Shown in pieces: positions 36,101 through 47,300 of a stretch of 64,000 nucleotides of DNA. Origin of the DNA: Holothuria scabra (lineage: Eukaryota; Echinodermata; Holothuroidea; Aspidochirotida; Holothuriidae). Made by a program: the position numbers and the translations under genes. How positions within the stretch are numbered: position 1 is the stretch's first letter; every line of letters starts with the position of its first letter. The DNA lies in contig CM074189.1 in assembly GCA_037179385.1 (NCBI GenBank), positions 24,923,648 through 24,987,647 of the forward strand, in the 5' to 3' direction. Below the pieces are notes generated by a model. It was not told the DNA's origin and ran no database searches. It was given only the letters and a program-made list of their open reading frames with translations.

Positions 36101-36961
36101 CTGATGATATTTCATCAGTGACGTCCTCGCGGGGTAAGCAGGAAAAGACACATCCGAATTATACTTTTCCTCAGACATCAACTTAGTTAGCAAATCGTTT
36201 AAGCGATACTATGTGTAACATAAAGAATGTGAAGAATTAACTTCAAAAAAAAAAAGAACACTTATGCGTATCGCCCACTGACTTCCTGTACATGGACAGA
36301 GCACACAGCTGTCGCCACCGTACGTGTTAGAAAAGGCTCAGGAAGATGCCTGTCTGCTATGGTTTTGTGTGAAAGTTTGGACTTGCTCAAGTAAGTCAAC
36401 AGATGTTGCAAGAAAGTCAAAATATTTTCGAAATAATACACGATAAGTTCAAAATCAATATGCGTATTACAGGAGCATGATATTGCTCACTAAAATTAAA
36501 CTTTTGTTTAAAATACCACAGAGTTGTCTTCAAATCAGACAAACTGTATCTTTGCGGTGGCCATCTCAGTGCGCCTTTTTGCCCCAGTCGGTGGTAACAA
36601 TCGGATAGAAATTACACGTAACCTGCTCTGTCCATGTATATAGCAAGTCCGTATTATTGCCACACCTCATAGAAAAGGTTTAAAAGAACTTATTTTGAAC
36701 GATGTCATACGGCGTAATTTCAAAGGATTGCATCTGACGGTTCTTGAATGTTGAAGAAATGCTCTAATGGGAAAGGGAGTGGAAGGAACTCCCATAAACA
36801 GCCGACGAGCAGTGTATGTAGTTTCCTACCAAAGCAAAATCCTACCTACGTCAGTGTAACAAGTATAGGTTCTTACAGGTCCTGTCGAAGATATGACGAA
36901 ATATTCCCCCAGTCCTAAGACCTTATTGGCCTTCCTTTATGCCAGCGTGTTCAAACATTGA
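30078..36961 (+). CDS. Unidentified gene, last four exons
   Basis: Four exons (30078-30187, 35795-35887, 36309-36390, 36879-36961) join in consistent phase (2 bases in, 0, 0, 1, stop) to about 121 codons ending in TGA at 36959-36961. The predicted C-terminal region is leucine-rich and probably helical: it includes KELLGIQTWRVIIQNRPLHL, LLKQSCYLLKQLLNTLPDP, LEKAQEDACLLWFCVKVWT and SPKTLLAFLYASVFKH. I do not recognise the family; a helical-repeat protein is a guess. Further exons may lie in the 5.6-kb intron and upstream. It sits between the two GCLC copies in the same direction. Base composition is ordinary for the window. Confidence 0.6.
31096..31350 (+). mobile_element. tRNA-derived SINE, copy 1
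   Basis: The head has an RNA polymerase III A box (TGGTCAAGTGG, 31108 region) and a B box (AGTTCGAGTCC, near 31157), as in a tRNA-derived promoter. The body contains TGGTGCTCAGCATAGGCAATG and, near the end, TTGGAAACTGGGCCGTA. These are shared with 33886-34175, 61349-61435 and, reversed, 43785-43840. Confidence 0.75.
31492..31515. repeat. Perfect 24-bp palindrome
   Basis: CAGGGAGGTGTT followed by its exact reverse complement AACACCTCCCTG, with no spacer. It resembles the spaced inverted repeat at 24402-24432. Confidence 0.85.
33886..34175 (+). mobile_element. tRNA-derived SINE, copy 2
   Basis: Head with TAGTGGTAGAACATC and a B-box-like GGTTCGGGCCC, followed by TGGTGCTCAGCATAAGCAGTG and GAAAATGGGCCGTAAAC. 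Same family as 31096-31350, but with a different or diverged tRNA-like head. Confidence 0.65.
35795..35887 (+). CDS. Unidentified gene, exon with LLKQSCYLLKQL
   Basis: Acceptor CTCTGTAAACAG, donor CTG/gtgagt. Its 31 codons LLKQSCYLLKQLLNTLPDP then PDSVNHLRQTKL are open only in this frame with both borders at phase 0, matching the neighbouring exons. Confidence 0.6.
36289..36638. repeat. Inverted repeat enclosing an exon
   Basis: TACATGGACAGAGCA at 36289-36303 is the exact reverse complement of TGCTCTGTCCATGTA at 36624-36638. The exon 36309-36390 and its donor lie between the arms. Confidence 0.8.
36309..36390 (+). CDS. Unidentified gene, exon with VLEKAQEDACLLW
   Basis: Acceptor GAGCACACAG has a weak pyrimidine tract; donor is AA/gtaagt. 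It translates LSPPYVLEKAQEDACLLW then FCVKVWTCS and leaves one base. Just before the acceptor lies one arm of a 15-bp inverted repeat (36289-36303) whose partner is at 36624-36638. Confidence 0.55.
36879..36961 (+). CDS. Unidentified gene, last exon
   Basis: Acceptor TTCTTACAG. GT completes a Ser codon from the previous exon; then PVEDMTKYSPSPKTLLAFLY and ASVFKH precede TGA at 36959-36961. Confidence 0.55.
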
Positions 36962-38167
36962 TCTGAGGTGTGAGTGTTTCGTGAGCTGTTTGTGGTGAAG
37001 ACATAAGTCTAGTGCAATTTAACCACCTTTAACAGATTTTAACATGGGTATTTGAGGGTTCTATTATTCTCTGTGTGACGGATCTATCAATCTGAAACAA
37101 TAATCACATACAAAACCAAAAATATACCCTGAATATTATGAATTTTGCACAACTGGCATATGTTTGATATAAAATATTTACTATGCATTTTTTTTATTGC
37201 CACCGTACTAAAATATCCCGGCGTGAACTCATCGCAAACACAAACAAACCAAAAATACAGAAAAACAGGCGTGTTACTTATTCCGTGGGGTTTTTGGTGC
37301 TGTACTGAAAAAAACCCAGTGGTTTTTTCCAACAGATTCCGCTGATAACCGACAACTTTTTTTCTGGTAATGTAATTACTACAAAAATATGATGACAGGC
37401 AAAAGTTTGATTGATATATTCTTAAACATAACAGTACGATTAATTATTAATTTTTTGGTAATTTTAATCTATGTTCGGGAATAACAAACCTGTGCTAACT
37501 TGAATTCAACTTTAGGGTGATGAAAATTCCCAAGTTTTTAAATTTAATTCAAAGTGAAAAATAAGTCTGACTTCTACATGAAATGTCACGAGATATGTTT
37601 TAACAATTGGCACCGTACGGAAAGTATATATAGTCATCTGCACGTTGAAGCTACGTTACCTTAGGCGCTCCTGATCTTTCTGCAACCCAATGCTTAGTGG
37701 AGCACTGTGCCATCGGTAATAGTTCTTGGTTCTTTTTGCCAGTAAATTAGTAATCTCTACAAATATTTGTTACACTTTTTTTAAGATGTACTGCACTCTT
37801 AAAAAGGTGTTTAGGGGTTAATCGGTATATAAACACTTGTCTCCCACCTTATAAACACGTTAAGATTCTAAACCTATACATGTCTGTCAAATTTCAGAAC
37901 ATTTCGTTCTAAATCATGTTTAATCGCAAATCTCTTAATGTTTCATAGCTGATCCGCATGTTTGACGTGCAATGTGTTTATAAAGTGATGGGAGAGGAGT
38001 GGGCAAAGTAAGTGTTTCATTGCCAAACACGTCTTTTTTGAATGTATCTGTGTGTAAAACTATTGTGTCCAATGATTCATGAGATGCATGATGATGATAC
38101 ACCAAGGAAGACTCAGTTATTATCTACGTCTAGTCCAACAGTAATATTCAACCAACCAGTCAATTAA
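36962..38167. other. Intergenic region and presumed promoter/5' UTR of GCLC copy B
   Basis: No TATA box, antioxidant response element or start site can be called with confidence. A possible exon-like stretch runs from about 37948 (after TTTCATAG) to a gtaagt donor near 38008 and could be a 5' untranslated exon. No polyadenylation signal is clear for the upstream gene. Confidence 0.45.
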
Positions 38168-38317
38168 ATGGGCGTTTTAGAAACAGGTGTTCTTCTCAGC
38201 TGGGATGAAACTAAGCGGTATTCTGATTACATACGAAGACATGGCATCAACCAGTTTATCAACTTGTTCCACAAAGTCAAGAACAACACGTATCCTAACT
38301 TTAAATGGGGAGATGAG
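38168..38317 (+). CDS. GCLC: GCLC copy B, exon 1 with start codon
   Basis: ATG at 38168 in context TCAATTAAATGG. The 50 codons begin MGVLETGVLLSWDETKRYSD and end FKWGDE at a gtttgt donor. The human start MGLLSQGSPLSWEETKRHAD aligns residue by residue, which fixes the start. Confidence 0.95.
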
Positions 38318-41300
38318 GTTTGTTTGATTATACACTTTGTATTATTTGTTTGATTCAAACTGATATTTAGAGTTGTTATATTATCTTACTTCACTAAAGG
38401 GTAAGTTACAGTTATTTTGTTACACTATGGTTCATCAATACGGAAAGAATCTTGATATCATTTTAGTGATAGACATGAAAAATAGCGTGGACAATGAAAA
38501 TGGGTATATATGGTCCCAAAAGACGCATCATATCAGGCAATTCATATAGAAATTCACAAAACCCAAACATGTGAGGATTCGGTTTGATTTTAAGGTAACA
38601 ATGTACAGCTTTTTTCAAAAGTCCCACCGGCTCTCTGGCAAAGAGCCGGGCGAAAACCAAGCCATACTCCCGAAGGATTTCTGATCCCAAAAGAAGCTAC
38701 GTCCCCAAGGGACAACTGAACTCAACATGGCCAACTGGGGGCTTTCAACCAATGTAACAATGTACATTTGAACACAACTCAAAAGCTTTGGCGATCTTTT
38801 ATGTCTGTGTCATGTTAAGGTTAGAAGCGGCGAGGAAATGCCGTGCCAGGCTTGGAAGCGAAGAGGAAGCCAGGGTTTTCATCCCCAGCCAACAATGTAA
38901 TGGGAGGCGCTGACAGCTGTTTTTCTCTTCGACCGCATCTGCCAAGGTTATTAGTACCAGTAATGGTAGGGCACTCACGTGTCATAATCAGGGTACCGAT
39001 TGTAATACTTAGTGGGCTGTGTATGTAATAACTGTGTGGTGTGTGGGAAACGGTATATAGGTCAGACCAAAAATATATTAATAATATATGGATGGCCAAA
39101 AGTCTGACTACCGTAAAGTCTCATGGGTTAATTTGCTTTACATTTCAAAATTCTAGAAGTTCTAAAATCTGATTCGTCTGATACCAAGAATGTCAGCCTC
39201 CTAGAACGTTTATTGGCTGAAAAAAGAGAAACGATGGATTTGAAAATTCAATACGTGGTTCCTCGCGGTTTAAACATTGACGATACTTTCTACAGCCAGG
39301 ATCGTGGAAGAAGATAAAAATGTAACTGAATCCCCTTTTTCTCGCTTGAGTAGTTGTCTTTTAACGGTTTTTTGTCCCTCTTGTGTGTTTTTTCTTCTTT
39401 TTTCCCCTACCTTTTCTCTCAGGCCCATCTCTGTGCACTGGAGCTTGTAATCTGTTTTTTACGTACGTATTTCGCTTTTTCTCGTGTTTCTTGGGTGTGT
39501 ATACTTTGCTTACTCTATTAATGTTGTACGAGTTTAATCAAAGGGTACATTGTTACGTATAGCTTCTTCGGGAAGCAGTTTCAAGTTTGGTTGTCGAACG
39601 GCCCTTTGCCAGAGGGTCGGGAGGTTTTTGGAAAACAGTATTGTTACCCTAAATCCTCGTATGTTGGGTTTTTGTGAATTTATATAAATACTGCACTCCG
39701 GTATTCATAGGCAGTGTACCGCGAAAGGCTTGACTGGTGCAACTTATGCTGGCGTGTTAGTCGTGACATTGAGTCTTTCAAGTGAACCTACTCTGAGCTG
39801 CACTGATGATATCTGACAAGATCGAAACAGTACTGTCTACATATATAAATATATATACGTAGGCGAAACCAAGACTTCCTTTCGGTTTAGGTTTAACAAC
39901 TGTATTAAAATTATTCGTGATAACATTCCAGGTTTCCCGGTGGCTGAGCATTTTAACCTTCCTCATCATTTCATTGAAAATCTTTAAGTCACCCTCACTG
40001 CCAGCAATTTTGCCCGTACTGAACGCCGCAAGGTCTCTTAATTAGATTTTGAAATTAAGTTAGCATGGAGCTAAACAAAGATCTCGGTATTTTAAATCAG
40101 TCAGCGTTATTGTTTATTTTACGTACCCTATCATCCCCTAACTTCTTCTGTTCCTTAGCTGCATCTCCGGTTGTTGGCTAAGTCGATTACGGTAATCACA
40201 TGAGTGTCTGTTATCGTTAATAACGGTTCCATATAAAATTTTATTCCTGATAAAATTTCAGGTTTCCCCGTGGCTGAGAATTTTCCTCATAATTCCATTG
40301 AAAATTCAGCAGAAGTGAGCCGTCCCGGGTTCAGATTCGCGCTTTGTTGAATTTTTCTTTTTTTTTTCTTCTTCTATATTTCTTCCCTTATTCAAAAGGC
40401 AATGCCAGTACTTGGGTTAAATTAAAATTCATGATCGAATCATTACCAAGTTTTCGACCTACATTTACAGTAGACCTTACCACGTTCGGCCTAATTAATT
40501 ACCCCGTTTCGGGATTTATACACTTCGTAAGGTAACAAGGAGGGGAAATTGAGTGCGCGGTATTTGTGTTTTGGGTCGAGCCAGAAATCACGTCAGTCAC
40601 GTTTAGTGCAGTGGTAAGGCACTCGCCCTGAAAGCGAGCCGTCCCGGGTTCATATACCCGTTTTGCTGAATTTTCCTTCTGGTCTTGTTGTATATTTCTT
40701 TCCTTTATGTATATGTATGAAATTCACAGGTTCATTAGGGGAACCCATCCAGTCATACTGGCCGGGAACTTTAATTGCGTTCTTACTTTACTGGATAGAA
40801 ATAGGACTGGTGTTTCTACAGATTCTGATCCGAGTAAGAATACGTTAAGAGAGTTAGTTTCCTCCTTCAATTTGGTGGATGGGTATAGGCAAATACACCA
40901 GTCCAACCCTGGTCATACTTGGTTTAGATCCATCTCAAACCAAAGTTCAAGAATAGACAGGATATATCTGTCTGGAGGCATGATGAAAGTACTTGATTCT
41001 GAAACTATTCGTCTTCCCTATTCAGATCATAATCCTGTTTTCGTGGACTTTAAGTCTATTATAGGTAATTCCATTAAAAAGGGTTATTAGAAGTATAACG
41101 TCTCCATGAATAATGACATTGATTTCTGTAATGACTTACGCCATCAGTTTCAGCTGTGGAGGACGCTAATTAAGCCGGGCTTCGCTTCCCTTTCTGAATG
41201 GTGGGAAGACGTTAAGATCAGAATAAAGAAGCTTGCCATTTATCACAGCAATAGACGTGCAAATGAAAAGAAAGCTAGACTCAAACGGTTTCAAACCATG

Positions 41301-44300
41301 TTCATGAGTTCTACGTTAGATCATGTGGACAGTGTTATTTCTAAAGAGTTTGAAGGTGCCTTTATTAGATCGAGGGCTAATCTCTTAGATCTAGGAGAAC
41401 GACCGTCCTCCTTTTTTTTTCCTTTAGAAAGTTGCAGAGGTAATAAAAAAACAATTCGTTCTATCCGTGGCCGAACGGTGATTTGTACGATAGAGAAGAA
41501 GATATTTACAAGGTCTTCCATGAGTACTATAGTAGCCTTTTCTCCAAAGACAAGGATACTGATAGTAATGCACAGGATGCCCTTATTAGGAATTTGAATG
41601 CTTCTATTCCCACTCATGACAAAGAGGAGCTTGAACTGCCGATTTCAATCGAAGAGGTTTTCTCAGCTCTTAAGAAAACGTCAAAAAACAAAGCACCTGG
41701 TATTGATGGTTTACCGTATGAATTTTACCATAACTTTTTCGATCTAATTGGTAAAGATCTTTTAGGAGTTTACAATGATGTTTTTGTAAGAGGTTGCCTA
41801 ACTTCGTCCCAACAAGTTGCAGTCATATCTTTGATTGCAATAAAGAAGGGAGATATATTGAACCCGAAGTGCTGGCGCCCCATAAGTTTGTTGAATGCAG
41901 ACTACAAAATTTTGTCCAAAGTTCTTCAAACTAGACTTTCTCATGTGATGGCTGACGTGAATATTTTTCAAGCGTGTGGTGTACCAGGGCGTAAAATTCA
42001 CAATAATTTGATTCTAATAAGAGATATAATTGATTATACAAATGTGAAGAACAGTGGTTGTTGTTTACTCTCAGTAGACCAGTAAAAGGCTTTCGACAAG
42101 GTGGACTGGTCGTTTTTTGTTTAAAGTGCTTCGAAAATTAGGATTTGGGGATAACTTTGTTAAGTGGATCTCTGTTTTGTATACTGAAATAAAGAGTTGT
42201 ATATTGCTTAACGGGAAACTTTCTGATCCCATTTCTATTTCTAGGGGCGTTCGACAGGGCTGTCCCTTGTCTCCCCTTCTGTTTGTTCTCTTTATTGAGC
42301 CAGTGGCATGTTATATAAATAATCGTAACGAAATTGAAGGCTTTCGTCTCCCTGGTGGGCAGTGTTGTAGTGTGAGTACGGGACCATGAGTACGGGTACG
42401 GGTACCAGGTCATAGTATGGGTACGGGTATGGGTACAAGGTCATGAGTACGGGTACGGGTACCTGGTCATGAGTACGGGTACGGGTACGAGTCCCAAGAA
42501 AAATTAATCATGAGTACGGGTACGGGTACCAAGCTATGAGTACGGGTACGGGTGCCAGGCTATGAGTACGGGTACAAGGTCATGAGTACGAGTACGAGTA
42601 CGGGTACGGGTACCAGTTCCAGCTATGGTAGTCCAACTGACCGTAAATGTGTTTTGAGTAAGCTACAGGTATGAATTCATCAATATGAGTACGACATTTG
42701 TAACTGGTCTTGACATTCATGCCATTGCAGACATTTGAAGATAAGTGAGAGGCAGAAGTCTGAAAACTGAAAAGGATGATTTCTAAGAGTGAGTGATGCA
42801 TGGTGACAAATATAGCTACTTCTTTTAGTGCAAGCACCAATTCTGAGAGACTAAGTTAATGCCTGCAGTACAGGCTTACGCAGAGGTGCCAACTCTCCCT
42901 GATTCCAGGGCTGTAGTCGAGTCCAACAAGCTCGAGTCCAAGTCCGAGTCCAAGTCCAAAAGCTCAAGTCCGAGTCCAAGTCCAAGTCCAAGGGGCTCGA
43001 GTCCAAGTCCAAGTCCGAGTCCAGTGCTCTCGAGTCCAAGTCCGAGTCCAAGTCCAAAAGTAGTAAAACAACAATAGTATTTTCTGGTAAAGAAATAGGC
43101 CTATGGTTGCTATAGCTGTAGGAACAATGACAAACTTGGACTCAATTCCTGATTCAGTCTAGGTTTTCCTGTACTTGGAATTGGCCTGGAATGGTCCTGA
43201 AATTGGAACTGGCCCATAATGGGTTTCAACTGGACCTGAAATTAAAGCGGAGCCCATGCACTGCATCTGAGTCCACTTATCTGGCTAAATGAAAATTGTG
43301 CCTCTCTTACATACTAAGTAAACAGTAGCTCATATTTTTCACTTAAAATCAGCCAATTGTCTGGGAGAAATGCCCCAACATGGGGATGTTTACAGCAGTG
43401 CATGGGGTCCTGATGGGAGTGCTCAAATATACTCAGGAATTTTGTAAGTGGGCCGTAAGTAAGTCTTTTTGTTGGGGTAATGGATTTTTTACTGTAAGTT
43501 GTCCTGGAACTACAGGCTGGCTATAGAGAAACACTGTGAAAATACAGTCTGGTTTTAAATTTGTAACCCAACTGGACAAGCTGTTTGAGAATATGGTACA
43601 ATGTAAAGGCTATCGGTGATTATGCAGGAATTGCATGAAGGGTTAATTCCCAATAGTGGGAATGCACTCAGTGCTGAAAGCCACCTGAAACCAATTTTGG
43701 GAGGGGACATCAAATATTTTTAAATAACAGAGACATCAGCAGGGCTTTAATTATACGGCCTGTCTATAGTTAGTTTTTTAGTCAGACAGAGTTTTACGGC
43801 CCAGTTTCCAACCTATTGGTTCAAGTCGAGCCTGTCTAAAGCTATACTGCAGACATCTGGTTGTATGGACAATCCCTTAGTAGCTGCATGCTCTACTAGC
43901 ATAAAGCCCAAAAAGTTGTCTCTGGACAATTCCATATATGCATGCAAAACCAGCTGCCATATTGCCCATTTGTCTTCATGAATATCATGTAGTACAGCAC
44001 ACATATATATACAGAGGCTAATGAAATTTGCACATATGTTACTTGTAAGGACCAACAACAAAACAACATTGTCATACTGTACTGTACATTATACTGTTCA
44101 AAGCATTGTATGTATACAGTATTGACATACAACCTGTAAATGATCCAACTCGCAGATGGCCTGACAAGTTATTTAGGTAACTTTATTAACTGTTACTTGC
44201 TAGTTTTTACCTGGTTGTGTCTAGTCTATGGGAAGCATGATGTGGAGCAATTGTTCCAGCAAGGTGGAGGAGGTACGATGATGAAAACCATACAACTTGT

Positions 44301-47300
44301 CAACAGGCTAGGCAGGAATTCGAATAGGCCTATGTACTACGTAATGACGTAGTAATTTAGAATTAGATACTGATAGGCCTAGGCCTATGTACAATTGCGT
44401 TGGTTTGGCAGCCGGTTCAATAGTGTTAGTGGCTCTAGAAGGTATGATGGTCTCATTAGAACTCAACCAAATAAACAGACAATGAACAAAGCCACAAAGG
44501 CAACTTGGCTATAGTCGAATATGCATAACTTCCAGGTCAATTACAAGGTATGTTAAAAATATAGTGCAAATTGTTTGGAAGCCTTGTCAATAGATCTCTC
44601 ACACAATTTTCTCGCAGAACTAGTGCCACCTGTACAAACTCTCTGTGGCATAACTGTAATTGCTATACCTACCACAGTAATTAATTTTTTTTTGGTTGTG
44701 CCCCCTATACTGTGACCTGCATCTAAGCACTGTAACTGTGTGATGCAAGAGGCCTAGGAAGGTTACCATTACTAATTCAGATCATGCAGGTCTAACATTT
44801 GTTTGAAATGGGTTAGATGTATGTGAAGAATGTCTTTGAAGTTTGATGGTTAATTTTGTGACAATGGTAATCACCTTCCTGTATAGGCCTAGGCCTTTAG
44901 CTACAAACTATGATCCCCACATGATGCAAAAGCCCAAAGTTGCCTAGTTAACTGGTCCACCCAAAGGTGCTTCAGTCCAGTGCGCAACTAACTTTGTGCA
45001 GCTGGGCAACTGATTTTAGTAGCAAGCCTGTTAATTTCCAAGTACTGAGGGCAGAGAAAGCTGGACTACCGTAGAAAAACCCACATACATTGAGCAGGAG
45101 GACTCCATGTGAATATGCACATGCATGTGCAACACAGTATTGGTACACAGCAGCTCTGGAACAGCTTGACCACCTGACCACTCTACCACTCCATGACCCC
45201 ACATAATGCATCACCCCATGATTATAAACCCTCATCAAACTGTTATGGTAAACAATGTTCCAGAAATAAAGGGCAAGCGCAGTTGCCGCAAATATTATTT
45301 TGAAACAACAGCTATAAATGTCACAATAATCCCCTTATTTCTTTTCAAAGCATCTTTTATAACATTTTAGGACCCGCTCCATATTGCATACTCAAGGTAA
45401 ACTAAGCAGTTACTCTTACTAAATTTCACATTTGAGTACAAAAAAAATGTAACATATAATAACATATAATTCCAAAGAGTCATCTCATGAAACAGGACAG
45501 TATACACTACAAGTCGGGGTGACTGCTCTTGCCTTATATGTTGTAAAATTTAAGCTCTATTGTTGTGTATTTACCTGACTTACATATTGTTAGTATTGCA
45601 AACTTCATATGAAGGTCCAGCAGAAGCCACTGACAGGTTATTTATAGACCTACTGTATCTTACAGTATCCCAAAATAATTAACAAAGGCAATATTTTCCT
45701 TTGTAGAAGTAGCAAAATGAGCAGCTGTGAAACCTATGCAAACTTTTTGTAAAATCTGTATGAAAAAAAAAGAATCCATAACAACAAAGAAAAGGATTTC
45801 AGAAGATTTACTGACAATGCTGCAATTGGCGCAAGGCACAGCCAGACCATGTTCATTGTTGCTAAATTTAACTATTTTTAGGAGTCTCATATGCCTTCTG
45901 TAGCATTTTTATGGCATTTGTCTAATTTTTGAGGGACAAGGAAAATTTTATGGTTGTTCCCCCACAGAGCATATGGCACTGAAAGAAGAGTACCATGTTG
46001 TAGCTGTTTTATGTTAAACACTGTTTACATAATATTATGCAAGAAACAAACTTCATGCGAATCATGTTAACAACTGGCATGTGACACTTGAAAATTATCA
46101 AGTTACATAAAGATATGCAGGCCAATATAGTCCTGTATACTACATTAAGGATAATAAAGCCCAAGTTTATGTTGAGTGCTGGGGTTTTTGGTGGATCGAT
46201 CATGAAATTATAAAGAAATAAAGAATCAGAGAAAATGGCTGCCGGACTTGAAGGACTCGACTTCGAGTCCAAGCCAAAGTCCAAGTCCAGAGAGCCCGAG
46301 TCCGAGTCCAAGTCCAAGTCCAAAAAAAGTGGACTTAAGTCCGGACTCGACCTCGAGTCCGGACTCGAGTCCTACAGCCCTGCCTGATTCTCAAGAAAAC
46401 TCCCTGAAAATTCAAGGATTTTGTCCATTCCAACTAGCAAATATGACAATCTCCCTGATTCAAGCAAGCCTTTCCCCCATTGAGTTGCATGTAATTTTAA
46501 AAAAATCTCCCTGATTCCTGTGTGAAGCCTCCCTGATTTCTGGATGTAAATGTTTGCATCTCTGCTTACGGCCAATATGACTAGCGAAATAGATCCATGA
46601 GAAAAAATAAGAAAAAGATCCAAGAAAAAATGTCCCACCATCCTCTTTCAAGTGCATGGCCCCTACATGCAACCTGCAGCTGTACTATATATGAATTAGC
46701 AACTCAATTTTGCTGTTCATACTAGGCTCCCTGTAGTTGAATTTGGTTCAAATTCAGTGTGCCACAGCTGGCGGCCACTGTAGGAAATGGACTAAATCCC
46801 CCCTCAGCCTCTGAAAATAGAGTATCATGGAAGGTAATAGACTCACCAAGTGCCCCTTAAAGCATGTGCCGTCAGTGTTAGTCCCTATACCACACATACA
46901 ATTGGAGTTCTATGCCATGCACTGTCACTTTTCATACCCTTTTCACCTACTCATTTTAAGTTGAGGCAGGACTGACAGAAATGGGCATAGGGGTCTTTCT
47001 GAGAGACAGGCAATTAAAAAGTGACTAGTAAAAATTAAATAATCACATGCCACTGGCAGGCCTACATTACACTTGTGAGCAAAAATTCAAGTGCAATGCA
47101 AAGGCATGCTGTGTGCAAGTGGACTGGTATGTAGAACTAGCTTGATTAGACTGTGTGGCTTTGTGTAGCATTGGTAATGCAGCTTAATAATTGTAAATTG
47201 TTGGTGATGATGAGACTCCACTTTACTAACTATCACAATTGAGCAGATTCTATTTTGGTCAAAATTGTGGCCTGCAGCACACTGATAAAAAATAATGTAA

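Larger units (their letters stand above)
42875..46570. mobile_element. Small hAT-like MITE split by a larger hAT
   Basis: Ends CAGAGGTGCCAA on the left (42881) and TTTGCATCTCTG on the right (ending 46564) are inverted repeats with small differences. CTTACG is repeated directly outside both ends (42875-42880 and 46565-46570). The host MITE is about 200 bp (42881-42905 plus 46383-46564) and is rich in CTCCCTGATTC motifs. The 6-bp duplication is shorter than the usual 8 bp, so the exact edges are uncertain. Confidence 0.55.

Noticed and set aside
37948..38008. Coding exon reading LIRMFDVQCVYKVMGEEWAK
   Set aside because: It has plausible splice sites, but it follows the stop of the upstream gene and precedes the ATG of GCLC copy B; phase does not join either. 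It could be a 5' UTR exon.
36962..38167. Antioxidant response element upstream of GCLC copy B
   Set aside because: GCLC is often Nrf2-regulated, but no good TGACNNNGC match was seen in this stretch.
40600..40705. Genuine tRNA-Ser(UGA) gene
   Set aside because: No paired acceptor stem, no long variable arm and a distorted T loop; a partial copy nearby indicates a SINE.
42372..42617. CRISPR-like look of repeats with spacers
   Set aside because: Units are variable in length, the spacers are themselves repeated, and the context is an animal transposon end.
42851..43077. SPSPSP/SKSKS frame and its minus-strand DLDSDLD frame (also 46009-46514)
   Set aside because: These are translations of GAGTCC hexamer arrays inside hAT ends.
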